This document shows positions 1 to 7,651 of a stretch of 64,000 nt of DNA, piece by piece. Source of the stretch: Bacillota bacterium (GTDB taxonomy: Bacteria > Bacillota > UBA4882 > UBA8346); NCBI GenBank assembly GCA_023435565.1, contig JAEYRN010000062.1, forward strand, positions 154,034-218,033, given 5' to 3'. The position numbers and the translations under genes were made by a program. The notes beneath the pieces were generated by a model. It worked only from the letters and a program-made list of their open reading frames with translations, did no database searches and was not told the origin of the DNA. Positions within the stretch are counted from its first letter, which is position 1; each line of letters begins with the position of its first letter.

Positions 1-88
1 AGAAGAAGAGATTGAAGGTCTTGACATCCATGAACACACAGGTTACGCTTACCCCGATATGTTTTCAACATCTACAGTTAAGATATAA
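1..88 (+). CDS. amt: Ammonium transporter, C-terminal end (partial)
   Basis: The frame open from base 2 to a TAA at 86-88 encodes the last 28 residues of a protein cut off by the window edge. The tail reads EEEIEGLDIHEHTGYAYPD, which matches the cytoplasmic C-terminus of Amt/MtAmt ammonium transporters (EIEGLD..EHG..AYPD). In that family the tail contacts GlnK, which closes the channel. The next gene, 30 bases downstream, is a GlnK-type PII protein, the classical amt-glnK arrangement. Only the tail is visible, so the identification rests on this motif and the neighbour. Confidence 0.8.
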   Translation, partial: EEEIEGLDIHEHTGYAYPDMFSTSTVKI

Positions 89-118
89 ACTATACTATTA
101 TTGAAGGGAGGCATTTAA

Positions 119-457
119 ATGAAGAAGATTGAGGCTATTGTTAGAACTACAAAGCTTGATGCTGTTAAAAGTGCTTTAAACTTAATAGGGATAGCCGGTA
201 TGACAATTACTGAAGTTAAAGGGTGCGGGCATCAAAAAGGCCATGTTGAACTTTATCGCGGTTCTGAATACGTAGTAAACTTGTTACCAAAAGTTAAAAT
301 TGAAGTCGTTATTAAAGACCAGGACTTATCTAAGGCTACAGAGGCGATAATTGAAGCGGCTCGAACCGGAGAAATCGGTGATGGTAGGATCTTCGTATAT
401 GATGTTGCTGAGACGATTAAAGTTCGAACCGGCGAACAAGGTGAATCCAGTCTCTAA
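119..457 (+). CDS. glnK: PII nitrogen regulatory protein GlnK/GlnB
   Basis: This 112-residue protein has the normal length of a trimeric PII signal protein. It has the T-loop (about residues 37-55) with the conserved Tyr51, the site uridylylated in proteobacteria, inside YRGSEYVVN. It also has the B-loop TGEIGDGRIFVYDV and the C-terminal RTGE motif, which bind ATP/ADP and 2-oxoglutarate. The start follows a GGGAGG Shine-Dalgarno. Its position just after amt suggests that it gates ammonium import and senses nitrogen status; it is distinct from the nitrogenase-specific NifI1 found on the other strand. A rho-independent terminator follows the stop codon directly. Confidence 0.93.
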   Translation: MKKIEAIVRTTKLDAVKSALNLIGIAGMTITEVKGCGHQKGHVELYRGSEYVVNLLPKVKIEVVIKDQDLSKATEAIIEAARTGEIGDGRIFVYDVAETIKVRTGEQGESSL

Positions 458-464
458 AAAAAAT

Positions 465-489
465 CGGCTGAGAAATCAGCCGTTTTTTT
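465..489 (+). terminator. Rho-independent terminator of amt-glnK
   Basis: A perfect 7-bp stem (CGGCTGA, GAAA loop, TCAGCCG) is followed by seven T, starting seven bases after the glnK stop codon. Confidence 0.9.
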
Positions 490-600
490 GTTTGGGAGGG
501 CAAAGATAATGAATAAACCTATAGAACTATTATTGGTTTAGTTATTTATATAAGCAAATAATTAACAATAAATTGGAAAATTAAAAATTAACTTATGATC

Positions 601-637
601 CACCCCTTTTTTGGAGAAAATATACCGGAAAGGGGTG
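601..637 (+). promoter_or_regulatory. Inverted repeat that overlaps the ribosome binding site of the Gfo/Idh gene
   Basis: CACCCCTTT at 601-609 pairs perfectly with AAAGGGGTG at 629-637. The right arm is the Shine-Dalgarno of the gene starting at 643, so a transcript beginning upstream of 601 could hide its own ribosome site. Pairing is seen in the sequence; a regulatory role is inference. Confidence 0.45.
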
Positions 638-642
638 TTGAT

Positions 643-1689
643 ATGAAGTTAAAAGTCGGAGTAATTGGGACCGGATTGGCCTGGGAAAGATTGCATTACC
701 CGGCATTTAAAGAATTAGCCGATAAATATGAAATAGCTGCTCTCTGTGATATCGATAGAGGTCGTGCTGAAAGTTGGGCCCGGCGTTTGGGATTAAATAT
801 TCAAAGGGATGTATTTACGGATTATTATTCGATGTTAGAAAGGCCGGACTTAGGGGTCATTGATATTTTGGTTCCGATTATTGAGAATCACCCTGTGGGT
901 GAAGTCGTTGCCCAAACCGGTAAAGCGGTAATTTTAGAAAAACCTATGGGTGCTACTATCGAACAAGCTCTAGCAACTAAAAGGATTTATGAGAAATATG
1001 GAAGCAAAATATTAATTGCTGAAAACTATCGTTATAGTGAAGAGTTTAATCTGATTAAAAACTTAGTACAAGAGAAACGAGTTGGGAATCCGGTTTTCTT
1101 TATTTACCATAGTACCAGTTGTTTTCCTTGTGCGATGACTGGGGATACGTTTTCGGCGACCGAATGGAGGCAGCATCCGGATTATCCCGGAGGCGATATT
1201 TTGGATGCCGCTATCCATAAACTGGCTGGAATACGAAATATTTTCGGTGAAATTGATCATCTGCAAGCTTACGGGGTGGGGCAAAAGGATGATTTTAGTC
1301 CCTATGCGGCAATTACTGTAAATATCAAATTTTTTAATGAAGTAATTGGAGAGTTTTCTTATTATCCTGCTGGTCAGGAAGTCCAAAAGCCGTTAGTGGG
1401 GTTAAGGATCTTTTGTGAAAACGGTATGATTTATCTGGAAGATACTAATTGTGGAATTATTAATATCTTCCATAATGATGGAAGGCAAGAACAGATCAAT
1501 TTCCAGCCGGATCGTGGTTACTACAATGAGTTGCTTAACCTATATAATGCAATATTGTATAATGAGCCGATCCAAGTTACTCCCGAAGTTGAGCTTGGGG
1601 ACATTAGGACGGTCTTTGCGATTCTACAATCTATTAAGGATGAAGAAATTGTAAAAGTCGACCGGATACGGGAACTTGTATTTGCTTAA
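643..1689 (+). CDS. Gfo/Idh/MocA family NAD(P)-dependent oxidoreductase
   Basis: 348 residues, the usual length for this sugar/inositol dehydrogenase superfamily. The N-terminal Rossmann fold opens with VGVIGTGLAWE (nucleotide-binding glycines), the family EKP motif appears as ILEKPMG near residue 100, and the C-terminal domain has the active-site region GGDILDAAIHK with its conserved His. The start at 643 is chosen because of the AAGGGG Shine-Dalgarno 5-6 bases upstream; an earlier in-frame ATG at 595 lacks one. The substrate cannot be read from sequence. It stands alone and its end overlaps by a few bases the end of the convergent nifI1-modB gene. Confidence 0.85.
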   Translation: MKLKVGVIGTGLAWERLHYPAFKELADKYEIAALCDIDRGRAESWARRLGLNIQRDVFTDYYSMLERPDLGVIDILVPIIENHPVGEVVAQTGKAVILEKPMGATIEQALATKRIYEKYGSKILIAENYRYSEEFNLIKNLVQEKRVGNPVFFIYHSTSCFPCAMTGDTFSATEWRQHPDYPGGDILDAAIHKLAGIRNIFGEIDHLQAYGVGQKDDFSPYAAITVNIKFFNEVIGEFSYYPAGQEVQKPLVGLRIFCENGMIYLEDTNCGIINIFHNDGRQEQINFQPDRGYYNELLNLYNAILYNEPIQVTPEVELGDIRTVFAILQSIKDEEIVKVDRIRELVFA

Positions 1690-2714
1690 GGTGCGCTCCT
1701 CTTTTCAGGTAATAAATTTTGACCTTTTAAAGTTAAAGTTTCCCAGTCATTTAAGCGGCGATCAAGTTTCTGAACTATACGGGTAATCGCTAAACATAAG
1801 ACGGCTAACAAGGCGGCGATAATATGGGCTTTAATAAGATCGCCGCCCATTATTGCCCCCCATATGGATAAAGATAGTGTTTGCGTTTTCCCAGGAATAT
1901 TTCCAGCCACCATGAAGGTAGCCCCGAATTCGCCCAATGCCCTAAGAAAAGCCAACATTATTCCTGCAATGACTCCTTTGACCGCTAACGGTAACCTAAC
2001 TTGAAACAATATTTGGGTCTCAGAGGCGCCATCCAGACGCGCCGCTTCCAATACTTCCACAGGAATGATCTCAAAAAAGGACTTGCAAGATTTATAAACA
2101 ATCGGAATAGCGGCCAGGGAAGCGGCAATAACAGCTGCAGTAGGAGTAAAAATTAGTTCCAGTCTAAAGAGATTATTCAAGAAGTGTCCCACAAATCCGG
2201 TTCTTCCTAGGGTAATCAAAAGATAGAACCCCATAACCGTAGGGGGAAGAACCAGCGGTAGTGAAATCAAACTTTCAATTAGAGTTGACCAAAAAGAATA
2301 CTTTCCAAAAAGCATCCAAGCGAGGAACCCGCCCCAGAGTAGAGCGATTAGGGTAGCTAGACCAGCCACTTTAAGGGATAGAATTGCAGGAATTATAATT
2401 TCTAAGATATAATTGGAATACACCTCTTCAACTGGTGTAACAAATATTTTTCCATCTCCAAAAGAACCTTTTTCTCCTGTTCTGGCGCTTTCCATAATGG
2501 TTTTAACCACGAAATCCTTGTCTTTATCAGGAATAACCACGATCAATAATTCTTTCGGAAGCTCGTCATAGTGAATTTCGCCGACTTTTAGTCCGCGTTG
2601 TTTTCCCCGGCCAAATACGGCAACTTTGGTTACGGCAGGAAATCCGGCTTCCATTAATGACGCTAATACATCGTCGGATTTTTCCGGTCTAACAATCGCT
2701 CTAATCATTAACAT
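1686..2714 (-). CDS. NifI1 (nitrogenase PII protein) fused in frame to molybdate permease ModB
   Basis: One 342-residue reading frame holds two proteins. Residues 1-99 are a nearly complete NifI1, the PII paralogue that switches off nitrogenase in archaea and Bacillota, with MIRAIVRPEK at the start, the FGRGKQRG T-loop and GDGKIFVTPVEEVY near the end. The usual TIRTGE tail is missing. From about residue 100 the chain becomes ModB, with several membrane helices and the EAA loop EAARLDGASETQILF that docks the ABC ATPase. The start at 2714 has a GGGAGGA ribosome site. No ribosome site with a start codon is visible at the junction, apart from a GTG codon within it, so fusion is the simplest reading. 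It follows nifH on the same strand after 133 bases. ModA and ModC are not in the window. Confidence 0.85.
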   Translation of the reverse strand: MLMIRAIVRPEKSDDVLASLMEAGFPAVTKVAVFGRGKQRGLKVGEIHYDELPKELLIVVIPDKDKDFVVKTIMESARTGEKGSFGDGKIFVTPVEEVYSNYILEIIIPAILSLKVAGLATLIALLWGGFLAWMLFGKYSFWSTLIESLISLPLVLPPTVMGFYLLITLGRTGFVGHFLNNLFRLELIFTPTAAVIAASLAAIPIVYKSCKSFFEIIPVEVLEAARLDGASETQILFQVRLPLAVKGVIAGIMLAFLRALGEFGATFMVAGNIPGKTQTLSLSIWGAIMGGDLIKAHIIAALLAVLCLAITRIVQKLDRRLNDWETLTLKGQNLLPEKRSAP

Positions 2715-2775
2715 CAATAAATCCTCCCTTTTTTGACTACTTGATTCATAGTTAAAGGTTACCAAGTAAAAGCTA

Positions 2776-2845
2776 TCGATGCTTGTCGATCCACGCCAAT
2801 TCATTTTTCATATTTCATGCGGGTCAATCGGAAATTGACGTGGAA
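2776..2845 (-). repeat. nifH-nifI1 intergenic element: hairpin plus dispersed 20-mer
   Basis: Between nifH and the fusion gene lie a small hairpin (GTCAAT 2823-2828, CGGAA loop, ATTGAC 2834-2839) and, at 2776-2795, a 20-base motif whose exact copy occurs on the plus strand at 49922-49941. In both copies a TTGACCC lies 22-25 bases before the 20-mer. It could be an attenuator or processing site in the nif transcript, or a small dispersed repeat. Confidence 0.5.
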
Positions 2846-2847
2846 GA

Positions 2848-3672
2848 CTAATTTGCAATTGCAAATTCGATTAACAGTTGTTCCAACTCATCGATGGAAA
2901 GAGGCTTCGGGATTACAAACATCTCATTATCATCAATACGTTTGGCCAAATTACGATAATGATCGGCTTGTTCGTGGGACGGATCATAATCAATTACTGT
3001 CTTCCGGTTAATCTTCGCTTTATGGACCATATTGTCACGGGGTACAAAGTAAATCATTTGAGTACCTAAACGTTTGGCCAATTCTTCAATCATTTGTTGT
3101 TCATTATCTACTTTGCGGCTGTTACAAATCAAACCTCCCAATCGAACACCGCCGGCTTCGGCATATTTTCGAATTCCTTTACAAATGTTGTTGGCTGCAT
3201 ACATCGCCATCATCTCTCCGGAAACAACGATGTAGATTTCTTCAGCTTTTCCTTCCCGAATCGGCATGGCGAAACCGCCACAAACAACGTCACCTAGAAC
3301 ATCATAGAATACATAATCTAATTTTCTATCTTCTTCAAAAGCACCCAATTGTTCTAAAAGATTAATCGATGTAATAATTCCACGCCCGGCACAACCGACA
3401 TCAGGTTCAGGACCACCGGACTCAACACAAGAAGTGTTTTGAAAACCGGTCCGCATGACTTCATCCAATTCTACATCTTCGCCTTCGTCACGCAGCGTGT
3501 CTAAGACGGATTTTTGCGCTAACCCCCCAAGTAATAAACGGGTTGAATCGGCTTTTGGGTCACAACCGACCACCATTACCCGTTTTCCCATTTCCGCCAA
3601 ACCGGCGACTGTGTTTTGTGTGGTGGTTGATTTACCAATCCCACCCTTACCGTAGATTGCGATTTTTCTCAT
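2848..3672 (-). CDS. nifH: Nitrogenase iron protein NifH
   Basis: 274 residues, normal for NifH. It has the P-loop GKGGIGKSTTTQN, the switch region CDPKADSTRLLL, and both cysteines that bridge the [4Fe-4S] cluster between subunits (in DVGCAGRG and DVVCGGFAMP). The Arg of CAGRG, the ADP-ribosylation target in some species, is present. NifH is the ATP-dependent electron donor to NifDK. The start at 3672 lies eight bases after AGGTGG; the upstream in-frame ATG at 3684 overlaps that site. It is followed by the nifI1-modB fusion, but no nifI2, nifD, nifK or cofactor genes are in the window, so it is either an extra copy or what remains of a nif cluster. Confidence 0.93.
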   Translation of the reverse strand: MRKIAIYGKGGIGKSTTTQNTVAGLAEMGKRVMVVGCDPKADSTRLLLGGLAQKSVLDTLRDEGEDVELDEVMRTGFQNTSCVESGGPEPDVGCAGRGIITSINLLEQLGAFEEDRKLDYVFYDVLGDVVCGGFAMPIREGKAEEIYIVVSGEMMAMYAANNICKGIRKYAEAGGVRLGGLICNSRKVDNEQQMIEELAKRLGTQMIYFVPRDNMVHKAKINRKTVIDYDPSHEQADHYRNLAKRIDDNEMFVIPKPLSIDELEQLLIEFAIAN

Positions 3673-4105
3673 TTTTAAGCCCACCTTTCTTTAGAATATT
3701 TGTGTTGGGTATATTTTACTTGATGCATACTTTATAGCAGGGAGAAACTAAAGTCAATGGAACCAACGATACAAACACAGCAATACAGCTATAGATTAGG
3801 TTGCATAATTCGGCACAACTTGTAAAAGTGTCTATTCATAGGAATTTCAAAGAATATAATATACTTTTTAAATAGATCCTAAATGGAAAAATATTGCTTG
3901 CTTTTTATATCAATTTTTACCGAGTACATATTAGCGCATAACCTTGTGATTACAAAAATAAGCTGATTTTAAACTCAGCTCGTCATTTTAAATATAAATT
4001 AATCAGAATTTAAGCTTTTAAGATCGCCAACCGGCAGGAAAACTGGTAAACAAAGAGAATAGTCTGGGAAAACGGGAAAAATTTATTATGCTAACCGGGT
4101 ATTAA
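3673..4105. other. Divergent intergenic region between nifH and pgi
   Basis: This AT-rich stretch carries the nifH leader and promoter and, beyond base 3760, no reading frame or recognised RNA. A fragment ATTAGGTTGCATAATTCGG near 3797 loosely resembles one arm of the palindromic element that follows at 4106. Confidence 0.5.
3731..3757 (-). promoter_or_regulatory. Putative sigma-A promoter of nifH
   Basis: On the minus strand TTGACT (3752-3757) is followed by TATAAAGT. Spacing is 15 bases to TATAAA or 17 to TAAAGT. No sigma-54 type GG-N10-GC element was seen upstream. Confidence 0.45.
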
Positions 4106-4218
4106 GGAATTGCATAATTCATGATTTAAGCTTTAGCTCACAATATATTGATAGTTACATCTGGGTTAGTCACTATATATTGTGGCCAAAGGGTTTATTA
4201 AGGTAATTATGCAATTCC
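4106..4218. repeat. 113-bp palindromic MITE-like element, copy 1
   Basis: The ends are perfect 14-bp inverted repeats (GGAATTGCATAATT and its complement). Inside, CTTTAGC-T-CACAATATAT pairs with ATATATTGTGGCCAAAG, so the whole element can fold into a long hairpin. A second copy at 36968-37080 has the same length and only six differences. Both end shortly upstream of a plus-strand gene. There is no open reading frame; it could be a non-autonomous transposon or a structured RNA element. Confidence 0.8.
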
Positions 4219-4245
4219 CTCGGTATAATAAAAGGAATTATCAAT

Positions 4246-5634
4246 ATGGAAATCAATAAGAGTGAGTATGGGGGTAAAATCGTGAAAAAAGATTTAAGTT
4301 TGAATTTATCGAAAACAGCTCCATATATTGAAGCTGATGAAATGAAATTCATGGAAAGCCAGGTACACGCAGCTCATGACATGCTTCATAAAGGTGATGG
4401 ACCCGGAAGTGATTTTTTGGGTTGGGTGGAGCTTCCTGTTAAATATGACACAACGGAATTCCAAGCTATTCAAAAGGCTGCAGAGAAAATCCGGGAAACT
4501 TCGGAAGCGTTGGTGGTAATCGGAATCGGCGGTTCGTATCTTGGAGCAAGAGCTGCCATTGAAATGTTGAGCCATTCGTTTTCTAATCAGTTTCCAGTGC
4601 AAAAACGGAGTAATCCTCAAATTTATTATTTGGGTCAGACGATTAGCCCTACCTATACGGCTGAGTTGCTTGATGTGTTAGCGGAAAAAGATTTTGCGGT
4701 AAATGTTATCTCCAAATCGGGAACAACTACCGAACCGGCTATTGGATTTCGCTTAATTAAAGAGTTATTGGTTAAAAAATACGGAGTTGCCGGGGCAAAA
4801 CAAAGGATATATGCTACTACTGATCGTGCCAAAGGGGCCTTAAAAAAATTGGCTGATGCCGAAGGTTACACTCAGTTTGTAATTCCGGACGATGTCGGTG
4901 GCAGATTTTCGGTATTAACTCCGGTGGGTTTGCTTCCGATAGCGGTGAGTGGAATTGATATTCAAGAAATTATGGATGGTGCTGCAGCCGGTTATAAAGC
5001 GTATCAGAAGCCTAATTTGGATAAAAATACGGCTTACCAATATGCAGCTGCCCGAAACATCCTTTACCGTAAGGGAAAGCTAATTGAAATCATGGTTAAT
5101 TATGAACCTAGCCTTCACTATTTCGCTGAATGGTGGAAACAATTGTTCGGTGAGAGTGAAGGGAAAAACAAAAAAGGGATTTTCCCGGCGGCCTGTGATT
5201 TTTCTACCGATTTACATTCGATGGGGCAATATATCCAAGAAGGTCGACGTGAATTAATTGAGACTGTGCTTTGGGTAGAAAAAACCAGGCGCTCTTTAAC
5301 CATTCCTAACGATCCCAATAATGTCGACGGACTGAATTTTCTCTCTGGCCAGACCATGGAGTATGTAAATGAAAAGGCATTCGAGGGAACATTATTGGCC
5401 CACCATGAAGGGGGAGTGCCCAACATGGTAATTCGAATTCCGGAATTAACGCCTTATTATTTTGGAAAGCTGGTTTATTTCTTTGAAAAAGCCTGTGGCC
5501 TAAGCGGTTATCTTAACGCGGTCAATCCGTTTGATCAACCTGGTGTTGAGGCTTATAAGAAAAATATGTTCGCTCTTTTGGGTAAGCCAGGATATGAAGC
5601 TGAGAAAGAAAAATTACAAGCAAAATTGAAATAA
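4246..5634 (+). CDS. pgi: Glucose-6-phosphate isomerase
   Basis: The protein interconverts glucose-6-phosphate and fructose-6-phosphate in glycolysis and gluconeogenesis. At 462 residues it matches the short bacterial type (about 450). The sugar-phosphate site appears as VIGIGGSYLGARA and SKSGTTTEPA, and the family signature region DLHSMGQYIQEG lies near residue 325. The ATG at 4246 has AAGGA nine bases upstream; a GTG at 4282 behind GGGGGT would give 450 residues and is equally plausible. The gene lies 27 bases after the palindromic element, and aroA follows after about 50 bases in the same direction. Confidence 0.95.
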   Translation: MEINKSEYGGKIVKKDLSLNLSKTAPYIEADEMKFMESQVHAAHDMLHKGDGPGSDFLGWVELPVKYDTTEFQAIQKAAEKIRETSEALVVIGIGGSYLGARAAIEMLSHSFSNQFPVQKRSNPQIYYLGQTISPTYTAELLDVLAEKDFAVNVISKSGTTTEPAIGFRLIKELLVKKYGVAGAKQRIYATTDRAKGALKKLADAEGYTQFVIPDDVGGRFSVLTPVGLLPIAVSGIDIQEIMDGAAAGYKAYQKPNLDKNTAYQYAAARNILYRKGKLIEIMVNYEPSLHYFAEWWKQLFGESEGKNKKGIFPAACDFSTDLHSMGQYIQEGRRELIETVLWVEKTRRSLTIPNDPNNVDGLNFLSGQTMEYVNEKAFEGTLLAHHEGGVPNMVIRIPELTPYYFGKLVYFFEKACGLSGYLNAVNPFDQPGVEAYKKNMFALLGKPGYEAEKEKLQAKLK

Positions 5635-5682
5635 ATTGTCTAGAAACCTAAGAGAAAGTTACTTGATCCTGAGGTGAACCGA

Positions 5683-6984
5683 ATGTTGGACAGTAATTAT
5701 TATGAGGTGCCGACAATCGAAGGTCCCTTACACTTTTCAGTAGTAGTGCCCGGTTCAAAAAGCATAACCAACCGGGCTTTATTGATTGCTGGGTTATGTG
5801 ACCGGACGATGAGACTTAACAACGTGCTCTTCAGCGAAGATAGCCGTAACTTTATGGATTGTTTGAATAGGCTGGGATTCAATACTGAAATAGATGAGAA
5901 AGCGAAAGAAGTAAAGGTCGCCGGTAAAAACGGGGTTATTCCAAACCTACGGGCCAATATTAACGTGGGGAGTGCGGGAACGGCCGCTCGCTTTTTGACT
6001 GCGTTTTTAGCTGTATCTCAAGGTGAGTATCAAGTCGAAGCATCTCCTCAAATGGCGGTCCGGCCGATGAGGCCATTAATCGCGGCATTAAAGTCATTAG
6101 GCGCTCAGTTTGACTTTCTTGGCCAGCCGGATTGTTTACCCTTTCGCATTAAAGGCGCCGGTTCACCGGATGGGTCGGTATTGCTTGAAGCCAATATCAG
6201 TAGTCAGTTTTTAAGCGCGATGTTAATCGTTGGTTGCTTGGGGAATACCGGATTGGAAATTGAAGTTCTAGGGGAATTGGCTGCCAAGCCTTATATTGAA
6301 ATGACCATCCGGATGATGAATGATTTCGGTGTGAAAGTTGAGAATAATGATTTTCGGAAATTTAAGGTGCCGGCCCAACGATATGTTGGGCATGATTATC
6401 AGATAGAACCGGATGTCTCCAACGCCTGTTATTTTTGGGCGATGGCCGTTCTCACCGGAGGTTATGCATTGGTAAAGGGAGTTTCTTTGGATTCGCTTCA
6501 GGGGGATATGCAATTTTTAAAGATCTTGAAGGAATTTGGCGGTCTAGTAGGTGAAATAGATGGCGGGATTTATGTCGAAGGACCTCCCGAAGGAAAGTTC
6601 CAAGGGATTGAAGTTAATCTCGGTGCGACTCCGGACCAAACAATGACTCTGGCGGCTTTGGCTCCCTATGCTTTATCACCCACAGTGATACGAAATATTG
6701 GCCTAATTAGATTCCATGAATCTAACCGAATCGCTGCGATTATAAATGAGTTAAAACGGGTGGGAGTCCAAGCGGAAGAGATTGAAGATGGGATCGTTAT
6801 TCATCCTGGTAAACCTCATTCAGCCGAGATAGAGACTTACAATGATCATAGGATGGCGATGGCTTTTGCTTTAATGGGATTAAGAACACCAGGTATCAAA
6901 ATTAAAAATCCGGGTTGTACCGGGAAAACGTTTGAGGATTATTTTGAAATTTTTGATAGGATTGTCCGGGGTGTAAGTAGTTGA
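5683..6984 (+). CDS. aroA: 3-phosphoshikimate 1-carboxyvinyltransferase (EPSP synthase)
   Basis: This shikimate-pathway enzyme joins phosphoenolpyruvate to shikimate-3-phosphate. The 433-residue length is typical. Substrate-binding motifs are visible: PGSKSITNRALL near residue 25, the loop GSAGTAARF around 95, PDQTMT, and YNDHRMAMAFAL near 385. The ATG at 5683 follows GAGGTG by six bases; the GTG at 5674 is part of that ribosome site. It may be co-transcribed with pgi, an unusual partner; other aromatic amino-acid genes are absent. Two tRNA genes follow. Confidence 0.95.
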   Translation: MLDSNYYEVPTIEGPLHFSVVVPGSKSITNRALLIAGLCDRTMRLNNVLFSEDSRNFMDCLNRLGFNTEIDEKAKEVKVAGKNGVIPNLRANINVGSAGTAARFLTAFLAVSQGEYQVEASPQMAVRPMRPLIAALKSLGAQFDFLGQPDCLPFRIKGAGSPDGSVLLEANISSQFLSAMLIVGCLGNTGLEIEVLGELAAKPYIEMTIRMMNDFGVKVENNDFRKFKVPAQRYVGHDYQIEPDVSNACYFWAMAVLTGGYALVKGVSLDSLQGDMQFLKILKEFGGLVGEIDGGIYVEGPPEGKFQGIEVNLGATPDQTMTLAALAPYALSPTVIRNIGLIRFHESNRIAAIINELKRVGVQAEEIEDGIVIHPGKPHSAEIETYNDHRMAMAFALMGLRTPGIKIKNPGCTGKTFEDYFEIFDRIVRGVSS

Positions 6985-7084
6985 TTAATTTCCCCACTAT
7001 CCGGGAACCTTCCCATAAAAATCTAGCGAAGAGCTATTGATTTAAACTTCAGTTTATAATATAATAACTAATGCACTATATTGT

Positions 7085-7161
7085 GGCGGTGTAGCTCAGT
7101 TGGTACGAGCATGCGGTTCATACCCGCAGTGTCACTGGTTCGATCCCAGTCACCGCCACCA
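7085..7161 (+). tRNA. tRNA-Met (CAT)
   Basis: A 77-nt cloverleaf with acceptor stem GGCGGTG/CACCGCC, D-arm AGCTCAGTTGGTA, anticodon stem GCGGT/ACCGC around the CAT anticodon, T-arm GGTTCGATCC and an encoded CCA end. CAT could also be a tRNA-Ile2 read after lysidine modification; elongator Met is the default call. Confidence 0.93.
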
Positions 7162-7221
7162 TTATTTATGCGGAGCATAAATAATGGAGTTTGAAGAGTG
7201 AAGTTTGAAAATTAAATATTT

Positions 7222-7297
<76 letters not shown>

Positions 7298-7308
7298 GTT
7301 TTGGATAT

Positions 7309-7344
7309 AAAGATCTTTGTGATATATTACAAAGGTCTTTTTTT
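7309..7344 (+). terminator. Terminator after tRNA-Lys
   Basis: AAAGATCTTTGT (7309-7320) pairs with ACAAAGGTCTTT (7329-7340) apart from one wobble, and a T-run follows. Confidence 0.8.
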
Positions 7345-7401
7345 ATCAGCGGGCTGGGTTCGGGAAATGGTCCACTGGACCATTTCCCTGATGGCGCACC
7401 A
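7345..7401 (+). repeat. Degenerate tRNA-Lys 3' half, copy 2, with a perfect palindrome in the T-arm
   Basis: The stretch starts ATCAGCGGGCTGGGTTCGGG and ends CCTGATGGCGCACCA, matching the anticodon-3' side, T-arm and acceptor/CCA of the tRNA-Lys at 7222. In place of the T-loop is a perfect 13-1-13 palindrome at 7362-7388. It lacks the 5' half, so it cannot be a normal tRNA. It carries its own terminator (7415-7443), repeating the tRNA-3'-end plus terminator layout. Confidence 0.75.
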
Positions 7402-7414
7402 TTATTCATACTTA

Positions 7415-7443
7415 GACCTCTATAGAGTAGGAGGTCTTTTTTT
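7415..7443 (+). terminator. Terminator after tRNA-Lys-like copy 2
   Basis: AGACCTC and GGAGGTCT form a stem around a short AT-rich loop, with a run of T immediately after. Confidence 0.75.
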
Positions 7444-7498
7444 ATTAGCTGGGTTGGGTTCAAAAACGGTACTAGTCTGTTTCCCTGATGGTGCATTA
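7444..7498 (+). repeat. Degenerate tRNA-Lys 3' half, copy 3
   Basis: ATTAGCTGGGTTGGGTTC and CCTGATGGTGCA preserve the order of copy 2 with more substitutions. The T-loop position again holds an imperfect palindrome (AAACGG...CTGTTT). Progressive decay suggests repeated tandem duplication of the tRNA 3' end. Confidence 0.6.
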
Positions 7499-7592
7499 AC
7501 GAAAACTTGAAACCTGTTTTTATGAGAGAAGTTTGAGTGTCCAATAAGTTTAAGGCATAGTTATTGCAAAATTTAGAAGCAAATAAAAAGAT

Positions 7593-7626
7593 ACTAAAAA
7601 AAGAGGTGTAGACCTCTTTTTTTAGT
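7593..7626. terminator. Bidirectional terminator between the tRNA cluster and the xyl operon
   Basis: ACTAAAAAAAGAGGT and its exact complement surround a GTAG loop, giving a 15-bp stem with A- and T-tracts on the two sides; it can end both the tRNA transcript and the convergent xylose operon. Confidence 0.85.
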
Positions 7627-7651
7627 TATACCAGACAAGGAGAGAGTTTTT

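Noticed and set aside
3685..3800. Sigma-54 promoter of nifH
   Set aside because: No GG-N10-GC pattern was found; a sigma-A-like -35/-10 pair is present.
3673..4245. Riboswitch upstream of pgi
   Set aside because: No match to known riboswitch cores could be recognised; the folding part is explained by the palindromic element found again at 37 kb.
7345..7498. Two further tRNA genes
   Set aside because: Only 3' halves are present and the T-arm is replaced by palindromes; no cloverleaf can form.
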